Shown piece after piece: positions 1 through 11,177 of a stretch of 64,000 bases of DNA (position 1 is its first letter; the number at the start of each line of letters is the position of its first letter). Position numbers and translations under genes: made by a program. The notes beneath the pieces were generated by a model, which was not told the origin of the DNA, made no database searches, and worked only from the letters and a program-made list of their open reading frames with translations. Origin of the DNA: Corella eumyota (taxonomy: Eukaryota; Chordata; Ascidiacea; Phlebobranchia; Corellidae); assembly GCA_963082875.1 (NCBI GenBank), contig OY720102.1, positions 3,906,001 through 3,970,000 on the forward strand. The letters are read 5' to 3'.

Positions 1-205
1 GTAAAAAATACTGATAAAAAATTAAAATTGAAGCCTAATATTCAACAAAAACGTTTTTTGGGGGGAAAATTGTAATAAGTAGAAACATAACTTAAAAGGT
101 CCCTGAATCACAAAAATGAAAACTTATAATTTCATAAAAAAAACAACATTTACAAAACCAACAATATTAGTATTAAAAATTTCTTTAAACACTTGCTATT
201 TTTAC

Positions 206-2428
206 CTGGATGCATATAAACTTGACCCTTAGTTTGTAGGGATTTAAGATGTCCATGGATGCTCTGTGGACAAGGGTTATAGAATACATCGCAACTAAGA
301 CACTCACAATGCTTAAAATTTGTACAGTTAAGGCCCCAGAGGATTCCTATTAAAAATATTATATATATTAAATAAAGAAATATTAACATTAAAATACTCA
401 GTAAAACCTATAAACAAATGCTATAGTAACATACATATATAAGAAATGCTAAATTTAAAAAAAAAAAAATTTAATAATTTTAGTTTTAAGTTTCTAAAAA
501 ATGCATCTAATAAATTTTACAGTTTCAAATACAGTCTATACCACTAGAAAAAACTGTATTTTTATTCCCTGAAGCAGAAAATGTGTTTTCTATGTATAAT
601 ACTAATTGAGTAAATTTTAGTAGGCTTACAATTTCTTCAACATGAAGTCCATTGGTCCACATTATTCCTCGAATAAAACTATAAATAGGCCGAAGAAATA
701 CCATTTGGTATACTCCAATTTTTGTCCACCTGTAGAATTTCCTACAGAACAAAAGGACAAATAGGTTAGAGGGCTGTATTACAAGGTTTATTGAATTTAA
801 ATTTAAATTATTTTAAAGAGCAGTTTAAAATTGAACTTTGTTCAGTAATATAGCTGATCTAGCATATTGTTTGTCATTCACAAACAATTAATGAAAACAA
901 TTATATTTATATATATCATATAAACACTTTTTTTGGCAACTGGTTAAAATTAATGATTTATTGAAATCATATGATGTTGAATATCACTACAAATGTAACC
1001 ACGCCAAAGTACATGTTGTCTAACTTGTATGTACTCTTCAAATTTGATATACAACCTTTTAATTTAAATTCACATAACCATTTCAAAACTATGTTCAATA
1101 TTTACTTGTTAGCTTCTATTTTGGGTAAAATACATGGCAAGTAGCATAATAATGGTGGAGCTGCGATGGATACACGAGCATCAGATTCAAGTTGGCCACC
1201 TTGTTCATTTCTTATAAGGTTTAACAACAGGCTCAAAAACTCTTTTAATGAGAAGGCAAAATATCTAAATAAAAAATAAATAAAATGAAATTTTGACTGA
1301 TTGCAAAACCGTTTTAAATTTATTATGCATATAAACTAATTGTTTTTATATATAAATTTTTTTGATTGACAGCAGCTTTATTAATAATAATGACAATTAT
1401 AATCTATAGTTCCTGTAAAAATAGTGTAAACAGTTATGCCATCGTAAATAAAATAATCAGTCATTAGATTGGTGTGATTACCAAAAATGTTTAAAAACAA
1501 TAACGTTGGCATTTACAATTTGCCCAACACAAATATTAATGCTACATTTAAAAGTAGATTGTTATATACTTACACTTCAAATGAGAGCTCTGTTAAAATA
1601 CTGGATCTGGGAGAAAGAATTACGATGAACGACATTGTGGCATAAACAGCATATGTTGCCTGTAATGTAAGATTCACAATGTAATACAGATTTAATACCA
1701 TGCTTTTTTAAGTTTAATCCATTTAGTAAAATACATAGGCTTATAAAGTTTCAAAAAACATATTTTTAATTTAATAAAAATTAAACAGTTGTTTAACACA
1801 AATACTTAAGTTAACTTGAAATATATTTTACAGTTCTAATAAATATATATAATTGGTTTTGCTAATATGCAGTTTTTAACAAAGCATTACTTTAAAAAAG
1901 ATTACAAAGTTTATAGTCTATCTGCCAAAGTGTCTTGGCCGAAGTGTCCGGGGGCCGAAGTGTCTGGTTAGCCTATCTGCCTATACATAGATTATACACT
2001 TACATAAACAATTTTCAAATTACCTGTATGAATAACACATGACTTTTAAAGTTTTTGGTTCTTGATGCCCTTTTATAAAATAAAACTGACTCGGTCACAA
2101 ACACAGCCCATGTAAACGCAAAAAAGGAAGTGCATACAGTAAAAACTGCAATCTGTTTCGGAGTAATATCTAAAAAAAAGTTTTAATATAATAAGAAAAT
2201 GGAATATAACATTTTGAAATATTAAACTAAACCTGATAAAACATTGTTAAATTTTGATTTATTGTTTAAACGCCGGTTTCTATCTTTTGAATTACAAAAT
2301 TGTTAATCTGCAAATTAAGATTCAACAAACTGACAAAAGTTAATTTTTCACAAATTTTTAATTAAAAACTTACTAGCAAATAACGTAGTTACATTTGGAG
2401 CCTCATCGTATGTACAATCAGCATTCAT
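206..2428 (-). CDS. Organic solute transporter subunit alpha-like protein (SLC51A/TMEM184 superfamily), 3' end outside window
   Basis: Six in-phase exons on the minus strand: 2428-2374, 2169-2024, 1659-1574, 1264-1106, 741-630, 346-206. The next donor (205-201) leads off the left edge, so the C-terminus is missing here. The visible ~230 residues start MNADCTYDEAPNVTTLF, carry two N-linked glycosylation sequons near the N-terminus, then alternating hydrophobic segments and short loops. Family-like stretches are AAPPLLCYLPCILPKIEANK followed by KIGVYQMVFLRPIYSFI, matching the region after TM3 in OSTalpha/TMEM184 proteins (a proline- and cysteine-rich loop, then the basic 'KIGxxQ..F.RP' helix). 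Family members are plasma-membrane multi-pass proteins; OSTalpha pairs with OSTbeta to export bile acids and steroids. I infer the superfamily with good confidence but cannot separate OSTalpha from TMEM184. It is transcribed divergently from NEK2. Confidence 0.72.
1917..1981. repeat. Short three-copy repeat in intron, bracketed by direct repeats
   Basis: Inside the intron between exons 2 and 3 of the solute-transporter-like gene, the heptamer AAGTGTC occurs three times in about 45 bp, two of them as GGCCGAAGTGTC. The block is flanked on both sides by CTATCTGCC. It is more GC-rich than the surrounding intron. It could be a small insertion or a local duplication; function unknown. Confidence 0.5.
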
Positions 2429-3186
2429 TGCGATTATATTTTAGTTTACAAATTCATTTATTCCATAAAATTTCTTAACAGAACTACAGCAGAAGCGAAA
2501 CTCGTCATGACAAACATCAATGCACGATCAAAGGTTAAAGGCCAACAAAAAAGCAAGCTTTATTTTCGTATGACGATTGTGTAACGCAGAGTATTAAAAT
2601 CAAAAACTTAAAAAAAAAATACTACAAACAAATTAAAATTAATAATTATTTTTTGAATTACTTTATTATTAATTAAGTTATTTTATACGAAACATATCAA
2701 CATAGAAATAATAAAAAAATATTCAATCAGCTGATTGCTGTTGCTATTATCGAACGCGAGATTTAAATTTTTTCCGTTCAACAGAAAATGCATTTCAAGA
2801 TTCAGACCGTTGCTAAGCTAAGAAACCTGCCCGAATAACTAATGCTTTTAGTGAAAATAGTGGTTTTTATCTTAGGAATACGACACACAACTAAGTTTTA
2901 AGTGATGTGTATAACATGTGAAATATTATGTTAATAAATGTTTAGAGCGTTAGCAAGTTCAGAAGCTGTTTTGTTGCGTTTTTAATCCTAAATGTCTATT
3001 TGTACTTTGTCAGTTTGTCTTTTTCTTTATTTAATTACTTTAGTCAGTTGAAAATTCGAATATTGCATCCTAATATCAATTTATTTATAATGAATTATAC
3101 TTACCAAACCTTACATCTTTAAACATTTTTATTTTAAAAATAAATTGGCAGATAGTTTATTTTATAGTGCCATTTAAAATTCAAAA
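2429..3186. promoter_or_regulatory. Divergent intergenic region between the SLC51A-like gene and NEK2
   Basis: A 758-bp gap separates two oppositely oriented start codons, so it must contain both promoters or 5' UTRs. I see no clear TATA box, long open frame or repeat. It is strongly AT-rich with a slightly GC-richer segment near 2745-2840 (including an AATCAGCTGATTG palindrome around 2726-2738) that could be the shared promoter core; this is inference only. Confidence 0.4.
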
Positions 3187-5196
3187 ATGCCAGGTTCAAA
3201 GCTAAGTGATTACGACATTTTGTACCTCATTGGTTCTGGCTCATACGGAAAATGCCTCAAAGTAAGAAGAAAAACAGACAACAAGGTATTAGTTTGGAAG
3301 GACATGGATTACGGGTCAATGACTGAACCAGAAAAACAACAACTCGTAGCCGAAGTCAATCTTTTGAGAGAACTAAAGCACAAGTACATAGTCCGGTATC
3401 ATGACCGTATAATCGAAAGATCAAAAAGCAGATTGTATTTGATTATGGAATATTGTGCTGGTGGTGATCTGGCGAGTCTGATTACGAAATGTAGAAAGGA
3501 AAGAAAATTTCTTGACGAGGATTTTATAATTAAGGTATTTAACTAAGAAATTTAAGTAAATGATACGCAAATTCAATAAATTGAAAGTTAGAATCTGCGA
3601 GAAACTGTTGTTTAAACCCTTTTTTGGATTCTAGCCATAAGAAAATATATTTACATATATATACCCAATTAACTTTATTTTAAATTTTTCATTAACAGAT
3701 AACCACTCAGTTGATACTTGCACTGCAAGCTTGCCACGGCCAGAGAAGGAAGTCGGGAAACCAAGGAAAAGTTTTACATCGAGATTTAAAGCCCGCCAAT
3801 GTGTTTTTAGACGAAGATAAAAATGTGAAATTGGGAGATTTCGGTTTAGCTCGAGTTCTGAACCACGACACCAGTTTTGCTAAAACTTTTGTTGGAACAC
3901 CTTACTATATGTCCCCTGAGCAAATGAGCAAGACTCATTATAACGAAAAGTCTGACATCTGGTCACTAGGGTGTCTCATTTATGAGCTCTGTGCGCTGGT
4001 ACCTCCCTTTACTGCTCCAAATCAAAGGCTTCTGTCGGTAAAAATCAAGGAGGGAAAATTTAGAAGAATTCCGTCAAAGTACTCAGATGAACTGCAGGTA
4101 AGTTTTTTTAGTTTCCTAATTTTTTTGAACATAGTTTTTCCCTTTAACTTAACATTGTGTATATATTACCTTTTAGAATTGTATTGCATCGATGCTGAGA
4201 TTGACCTACAATGCTCGGCCATCTCTCGAGGATACTTTACAGTCTCCGATACTCAGAGTTGCAGCCAGAGAATATGGAAAATTGTGTGAACCCAAACAAG
4301 AAAAACCAGCTTCCAAAGAACCTGTTATTGATGGTAGGAATTAAATATGCTTTGTTTGTGAATAGCAGTTAAATAGGAATATTTAACTGTATGTATAAAA
4401 ATATTTGGTAATACTTATTTTATTTGTTTTTTATACATGTTAAATTTGTTGTTGCTTTAAAGGAGCCAAAGTTCCGGCAAGAAGGACGTCCTCAAGTTCA
4501 TCGAGTTTAAGCTCACATGGTGAAGTAAAAAGGTAAAACATTCACTTTGATCTAAAAAAATTGAAATTATTTTAAAAAACATAAAAATAAAATTTTATAT
4601 ATGTTTTACAGAGTTTCTCCTGATATTGCTCTTCTACAAGAGCGCGAGCAACTACAAGAAAAAGTGAGAGAACTTGAAAAAAGAGAGAGGGAGTTGCAAA
4701 GAAAAGAAAGACAACTAGAAGAGAGAGAGAAAGCTGCTGAGGAAAAAATGAAAACGGCCGAGTCGCTGATACGACAATACAGAGAAATGAGAGCCGACCA
4801 AAAACTTATTCGAGCAGACCCAATGGACAAGTGAGTTTTTTTAATCAAACCATCAAGATCAAGTTTACTATTTGAAATCTAATTACCGGTAATCTAAAAA
4901 TTCACAAAACAAGCATTTAAGTTATTTCACACTTTTAATTTAGATACAAAGTCGATATTTTGAGTCACAATAACAAAAAGCAAGTTCACTTCGAGTCTGA
5001 CTCGAAGGAGAATGCGAATGAAGTTGGAGTGAAAAATTACAAGTACGACAAATTTGAAGTCGACTACAAGGTAGGAGATTATAGGCGAAAATTACGAGAA
5101 CTTAAACTGAACAACGAAGATAACGCAAGGCCCCGCTACAAGCCTAGTTCAAGGTTTGAAGTAAATAACAAAGCAAGAGTATTGGGTATTAGATAA
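3187..5196 (+). CDS. NEK2: NEK2-type NIMA-related serine/threonine kinase
   Basis: Six exons (3187-3534, 3699-4097, 4177-4333, 4463-4532, 4612-4830, 4944-5196) join in phase to a 481-aa protein; human NEK2 is 445 aa. The N-terminal kinase domain shows the glycine loop GSGSYGK (about residues 16-22), a lysine in VWKDMD, the catalytic HRDLKPAN near 143-150, DFG near 163-165 and the activation-segment end GTPYYMSPEQ. A charged, leucine-rich coiled coil (about 332-390) fits the NEK2 dimerisation zipper. The tail carries KKQVHF, a PP1-docking motif as in human NEK2, directly followed by a KEN box, and ends in Ile-Arg where NEK2A ends in Met-Arg. NEK2 acts at the centrosome in G2/M to trigger centrosome separation and is destroyed through APC/C. 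An AATAAA polyadenylation signal lies at 5201-5206, just after the stop. Confidence 0.95.
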
Positions 5197-5206
5197 ATTA
5201 AATAAA

Positions 5207-5943
5207 CAAGCAAACGACTTTATCATTATTCACAATTATGCCGATATTTAAGATTGATTTTATTTTTATTTTCAAGTTTACAACTATTTTTAACATAGAA
5301 AAACTAAAGTGTAATGTACATTTTGTATCTGATATTGAACACTGTATTTAAAAAAAATAATTCCTTAAATAAAATAACAATAATGCCTTCTACCCTAAAA
5401 GTTTTTGCACACAATAATAAAAAAACTAATTTAATAATTCAATTCACTGTGTTATTAGTTAATACCTGTGGTAACAAATTGTTTAAGTTTAAGGCATCGC
5501 AAAACTTGGTCAACTAGTTTTTTAAACACTATTTTTATTAGTGCTTTTATATTGTTTTAGGTTTTGTAAAATTTACAAATTCAGGTTTTAGTGAGATTAT
5601 TGATTTTGTTTTAATTATGTAAATATGTATGTTTGAAATTAATGTTTGTTAAAAATTGTACTATATTCTTAATGACACCCTTTTAAAGTATTTTATTACT
5701 AAATATATGTAAAGTCTTATGAGGAAATGTTAGGTGCCCTTTAAAATTTTTTTAAATTAAATCTAATATTTAATCTATCTGCCCTTTATTGTTTTATATA
5801 CAATATATTATTGTCATCGCTTACCAATTAACAGTATTCAAGTTGTAAGTTATTATTAGAATCGTAATTGGTAGAGTTGGTAGTGTAGAATCTGAAATAA
5901 AATGTCAAAATAAATTTATCACAATAAGATGCAGCATTTTTAT
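5207..5943. other. Intergenic, no gene seen
   Basis: AT-rich sequence between the NEK2 poly(A) signal and the LTR element. A short open frame at 5314-5517 has no recognisable features and lies where 3' UTR or spacer is expected. I see no RNA gene or repeat here. Confidence 0.5.
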
Positions 5944-5947
5944 ATAC

Positions 5948-6235
5948 TGTTACACAAATATACTCAGAGTTTTGTTTAATCAGTTTTAATAAAGTTGTAA
6001 TGTCATTCGAATAGAATCATACATTACATATATAATAAAAAGGATTAAATAATAAGATAGGTAATAATTCAGTCCAAAACTACACAGCCAAATCAAGTAC
6101 TTAACTAAACCAAAAAGAAAAGGTAAACAACTTAATTATAGACCATAAGTAAAAAGCAAGGCTACAAGACTTACACCATGTTGCCCGCACACAAAATTAA
6201 GATACGAACCCACGTGACGTTAAAGATACGTTACA
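5948..6235 (-). repeat. 3' LTR of the Gypsy-type fossil
   Basis: Direct repeat of 9185-9448, TG...CA bounded, 288 bp. It carries the conserved E-box/CRE-like stretch CACGTGACGT near its left-reading end. At the position of the spliced-leader-like 16-mer found in the right LTR, this copy holds a diverged form. Confidence 0.9.
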
Positions 6236-9184
6236 CTACCCCTAATAGTGAAATTATGTCCCATTAGGCCGTATATTAATTTCTTTGGCCGCCAAAGTTA
6301 CTCTAATATCGGGATCGTTATGTTGCGCCTCCCAACAATTCTTGTCGCGCCGTTAGTGTTGATTCCGAAGCAGGTTTCGTCGTTGTTACCACGTTAACCT
6401 AGATTATTTCTTCCTGATATTCTTCGACTTTACTGCACGATCCATTTGGCCGTCCATTTTTTTAAAGTTAAGTAGCCACTGTAAAGACCTGTGATCTGTA
6501 CAAATCGTCACAGGTCTTCCAAAAACATAAAAATAAAATTTTTCCATTGCCTTCACAATTGCAGCTAATTCACAATAATTCTGTTCTGCTTTTGAAAACG
6601 TCTGGTAAAATAATCCATAACACCCTCAGTCCCATCAGCTTGGACCTGACTTAGTACGGCACCCACGGCGTAGTTGCTTGCATCGGCATTTATAATATAT
6701 TGACCCTTTTCTGATTGCAATATGGGTGCGGAAATCAATAACGTCTTTAAATAACGAAAAGCTTGCTCACAATCGCTTGACCATATATACCTCGCATTTT
6801 TTTTTAATAACTCATGTAGAGGTCTAGCTATATCAGCAAATCCACGAACGAACTTTCGGTAGTAGGAGCATGAACCCATAAAACTTTAAATTGCTTTAAC
6901 AGTCTTTGGTTGAGGCCATTCCTTGATTGCTTCTATTTTCTTGGTTGACGTTGAAATTTCTTTTCTTGATATCCCATGCCCCAAGTACTCCACATTTTGT
7001 CGAAAAAGTGCACATTTCTTAGGGTTTAATAACAGATTAGCGTTTGATAAACAATTAAAAACTTCATTCATATTATCACAGAGGCTTTCAAAAGTGCGAC
7101 CATGAACTAAGATGTCATCTAAATACATGATGCATTTACTATGAGGTACATCTAAAATCACTCGGTCCATTGAACGTTGAAAAGTGCCATGGCTGCCACA
7201 CAACCCGAATGGCATAACGTTAAAGTGATACAGTCCCTTACCTGTTAAAAATGCTATTTTTTCCAGCAAACCACTTCATAAATCAATTGTCGAAATGCTG
7301 TCGGTAAGGGGTAGAAATCATTTTTCGTCATGAAATTTAGTTTTCTGTATTCCACACAAAAGCCAGTAGAACCATTTTCTTATGTACCAGCACTATAGGT
7401 GAGCACCAAGGGCTGTTCTACGGTGAAATAATTTTCTCCTTAAGCTTTCGTTTGATTAGTCTATCAGCTTCCAGTTGTTGAGCATGTGACAGTAGCCTTG
7501 GCCTTTGTTTTATAGGCCTAGCGCTTCCAGTGTCAATCACATGCTCGGTCATATCAGTTATTGCTGGATAGTTGTATTTTCTTACGTAATCTTGTATTAA
7601 ATTTACGCATATTTGTTTTTGGGCCTGATTTAATTCCAATGTACAAATCTCAATCATTTCAGAAGTCTCTTTCGAATCTGGAAACACCCCATCGGACGAT
7701 ATAATAACGGGTTGCGCCAGTTGAGCTTTCTTCTTATTTAGCAAATTTAACTGCACTGTGAACCATTGTTATTATTAAGCTGCAGGGTAGTCATATCAAT
7801 GTTGAAACGATATCTTTCCAAGAAGTCCAGGCAAAGTATACCATCCTCGCCAATGTCGCAAATAAGGACATTTTCTTTGTAAAATTTATTACAGAGTTGA
7901 AATTTTACGTTGCAGCTATCATACACAGAAATTTTATGATTTCCAACCCCGCGCAACGCAAATTTTAAAGTTCCTAGTTCAACTTCATCAGGTTTGTCAA
8001 ATACCCTTTTATTTAGCAATATCACATCAGCTCCTGTATCTAGCAGAATTTTTACAAGCACATCTTTGCATTAGACATTACAATACAGTCCATTCAAGCG
8101 TTGTGTCGTTGCGTCGTTAAACTAATATTGGCAATGTTCGAGGCGCAGTTGGTGGTAGTCGAATTTTGCCTCCTCAATTCGACTACTGTCTGTTTCCCGC
8201 TTGTTGTGCATTACGATTTACAGTCTAATTCTTTCGACCTTTGTAGTATTGGCGTCTTCCATTTCCATAACTACTTTAACCTAATTTCATGACTTGGTTG
8301 GCATGCGATGTAGGAACAACGTTAGACAGTTCACTAATTGCTTCTAGTTGATTTCCAATATGTTTAATTTCTAAATGGGTGCTGGTTTTTTTTTTTCCTT
8401 TAAAGCATTTATAAACACGTTTACTTTAAGTGCCTCCTAAACATTCTTATGCGTCGTCGTACACTCGGCACCGTCGAACAAATGAATTAATTAGTATCCT
8501 CTGCCAAATTTACAAAACTTTCATTTCCACGACGGACTCTGGTATGCAATGCCGAAACAGGATCAGGTATCTTTAATTTAATTTTCTGCTTTAACTTTTC
8601 TTTCAGGATAGCGTATTGGTTACGAAGTTCGGGTTGGAGACTTGTCACCACGCTAGAGGCTATATCGGTTAAAGGTTAAGCAAGTTGAATACCTTAATTG
8701 TTGTTTGACCATGTTATATGTTGCTGCCAGTTCAAACTTAGCAATGAAGTCTTCATATTACCCCTTTCCGTCAAACATCTCAACCTTAACTTCGCCTATA
8801 TTTTGGTTTGTACCCATTGGTGTTTGAATATAAGGTTGAATTAACTCTTCTTTGTATATTCGGCCAATTTCTCATTAAGGTCGTTAATCGACCTTATTGT
8901 GGACGAGCTGAAGTTTTGTAGGTTTATTTCCAGCATTTCATATTTTCGATCCATACCAATCACAGCGTGTTCTAAAGCTTGGTGCATTTCCAGTCTAACA
9001 TGCGATATCTGTTTTTCAGTCTCTTTGTGAAATTCATCGCGGAGCCGCTGTAGTTATATTAACTTCTTCCTTCGCAAGAAATTCGATTTCTTTCCCCCAT
9101 TTCTTGTGGGGTTTGAACGACATTACTTTTGATGAGTTCAAGCTATCCGCATCCGACATAATAAAATCTCGACGGAACCTCCAA

Positions 9185-9448
9185 TGTTACACAAATATAC
9201 TCAGAGTTTTGTTTAATCAGTTTTAATAAAGTTGTAATCTTATTCAAATAGAATAATACATTATATATATTATAAAAAGGATTTAATTATAAACACACAG
9301 TCAAATCAAGTACTTAACTAAACTAAAAAGGAGAAGGTAAACAACTTGATTATAGACCACAAGTAAAAAGCAAGGCTACAAGACTTACACCACGTCGCAC
9401 GCACGCAGAATTAAGATGAGAACCCACGTGACGTTAAGATACGTTACA
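9185..9448 (-). repeat. 5' LTR of the Gypsy-type fossil, containing the Ciona spliced-leader 16-mer
   Basis: 264-bp LTR. On its sense (minus) strand, positions 9254-9239 read ATTCTATTTGAATAAG, identical to the 16-nt Ciona mRNA spliced leader as I know it. A TATA-like AT run (about 9280-9255) sits immediately upstream in the sense direction. A related solo LTR at 58408-58671 holds the same 16-mer at the equivalent place. Confidence 0.88.
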
Positions 9449-9452
9449 ATAC

Positions 9453-11177
9453 AAAGGCTAAAAAACCAAGGTTTACTTACTTTGGTATTTTATCAACAAA
9501 TATCAGCAGTTATACAACATACTTAAGTACGCAATCAAACGTTTATATAATTTCTACTCACCTTAAATACTGTATTATAAATACACTAAATCAAAGAAAT
9601 CAATTCTCTCTTGTGTTCATAATCTGATGCTATCTGTAAATGTACAAAACAAATTAAGTATTTTAGAATTTTACCAACTATTTAAATCTATTACCTGTTG
9701 GTCTTAAGTTAGGCAAAAATCTAAAAATCAAACTTCATCAATATACTTGAAGGTTCGTGTCTTCAAGTAAAAAAATCAGTTTGTTACAATAACCTTAGAT
9801 GTTAATATTTAATATTGTATTTTTCTGAAACAGAAAAAGAACAAAATACTTTTATGTTGACAGTTCCATGCAAAGAAAATGTACACGATACCAAAAAAAA
9901 TATGCCGGCGCAAAAACAGAAAACAACGGAACAAAAATGGCACTTTAAACATAACTTTTACAATTGCAAAAACATGATATTTCACTGTGATTTAAGGGTT
10001 GTGAAAATTAAGTATTTTTGTGTTCAAGCTTATTTAAATTGGAACTATTTATGGATCATTCTAATTGATTAAAATAAAACAAAAGGCACTAGAACATAGA
10101 ACTTTTAACATACTAAAAGGCAGCTAATTTATAAAGCATTATTGAGAAAATAAAAGATAAGAACTTTGTACTATTTATATAGAACAGATCAATTAAGTTT
10201 TTTGAGTGTGTACAATTATATAAAACTAACATTACAATAAACTTTTGATAAATGTACCAAAAAACGATCAAAAAAGTTCAAATCAGAAAGTTACCTATAT
10301 ACACATTTAACAATAAACAAAATAAAGGCCAACTTATACATTATTAAAATCAAAAAAATATCTACATAAAAAAATAAGAGTAAAAGTGCAGTAAAAAGAA
10401 AAAAACATTTCGAACAAAAAATGGGGTAATAAAAGAACCAATTTTTTTAATTTTCTGTAGTCATTTCATCTTAAAGTTGAATTGTGTAATTTTAATTTAA
10501 ATTAATATGGAACTACAGCATAGCTATAATATATTGGCACACATAAATCCTTAAGTAAAATTTAGAAAAACTTTATTACTATTTTTAAGAATATTATAAG
10601 AGAAAGTTAACAAAAGTTTTAAAAAAAATAAAAATTAAAGAACAATATAATGGCGAAAAAAAAAGGGATAAAATCCTAAAAAATGATAACTATTGAAGAT
10701 TTGATTGACTTAAAAAGTGTAAAAGATTACAAATTTCATAAAATTGTCTAAAATTGACATAAAAATGGAACTGTTAAGTAGTTAACGCTAATCAAATAGT
10801 AAAATTTAATTTTAATAGAGACATAAAAGCCCGGGTACTTTCACACTTTGGCGTTATGTAACCCTGAGAAAAAATTTAAATTTTTTCTAAAACAAAAAGT
10901 CAATTTGTTGTTCATTGTTTCTCAATCTGACACAGAATTGTTTTTTAAAAATGTTGTAAAAAAAGGAACATTCGTCTAATGATATTTTAACACTGATCAT
11001 ATAATTTCCATTACTCACATTTCAAGACATTTACTTGCCTTTACACACTTGGACAACAACCAATGCCACATTGTTTTTGGGTAAACTGATGTTATTTAAC
11101 ATTTTTGTTCATTTTTTAAACTGAAATTTTCTATCTCAAATTTTGTGAAGATTTTTCAGAATTTTAACAAAAAAAAT
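9453..11177. other. Intergenic or 3' UTR of the downstream minus-strand gene, no gene seen
   Basis: A 1.7-kb, very A-rich stretch between the LTR fossil and the stop codon of the ELM2-SANT gene. Some of it is probably that gene's 3' UTR. A short frame at 9815-10072 is low-complexity, lysine- and asparagine-rich, and has no splice or domain support. Confidence 0.45.

Larger units (their letters stand above)
5948..9448 (-). mobile_element. Fossil Ty3/Gypsy-type LTR retrotransposon, degraded
   Basis: Two directly repeated LTRs (5948-6235 and 9185-9448), both beginning TG and ending CA, bound a ~2.95-kb interior and are flanked by the 4-bp target duplication ATAC (5944-5947, 9449-9452). Coding remnants lie on the minus strand, so the 5' LTR is the right one. 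In element order there is a gag-like stretch next to the right LTR, an aspartic-protease piece (about 8061-7747, with the LLDTGADV motif), reverse transcriptase (about 7756-6886, with the YLDD motif and the GHGIS connection) and an RNase H-like start (about 6879-6565). No integrase region is visible before the left LTR, so the interior is incomplete. A TGG-starting primer-binding-site candidate follows the right LTR. The element is clearly inactive with multiple breaks, and the LTRs have visibly diverged, so the insertion is not recent. Confidence 0.92.

Noticed and set aside
9815-10072. 85-codon open frame on the plus strand
   Set aside because: Low-complexity, in a 3' flank, with no splice or domain support.
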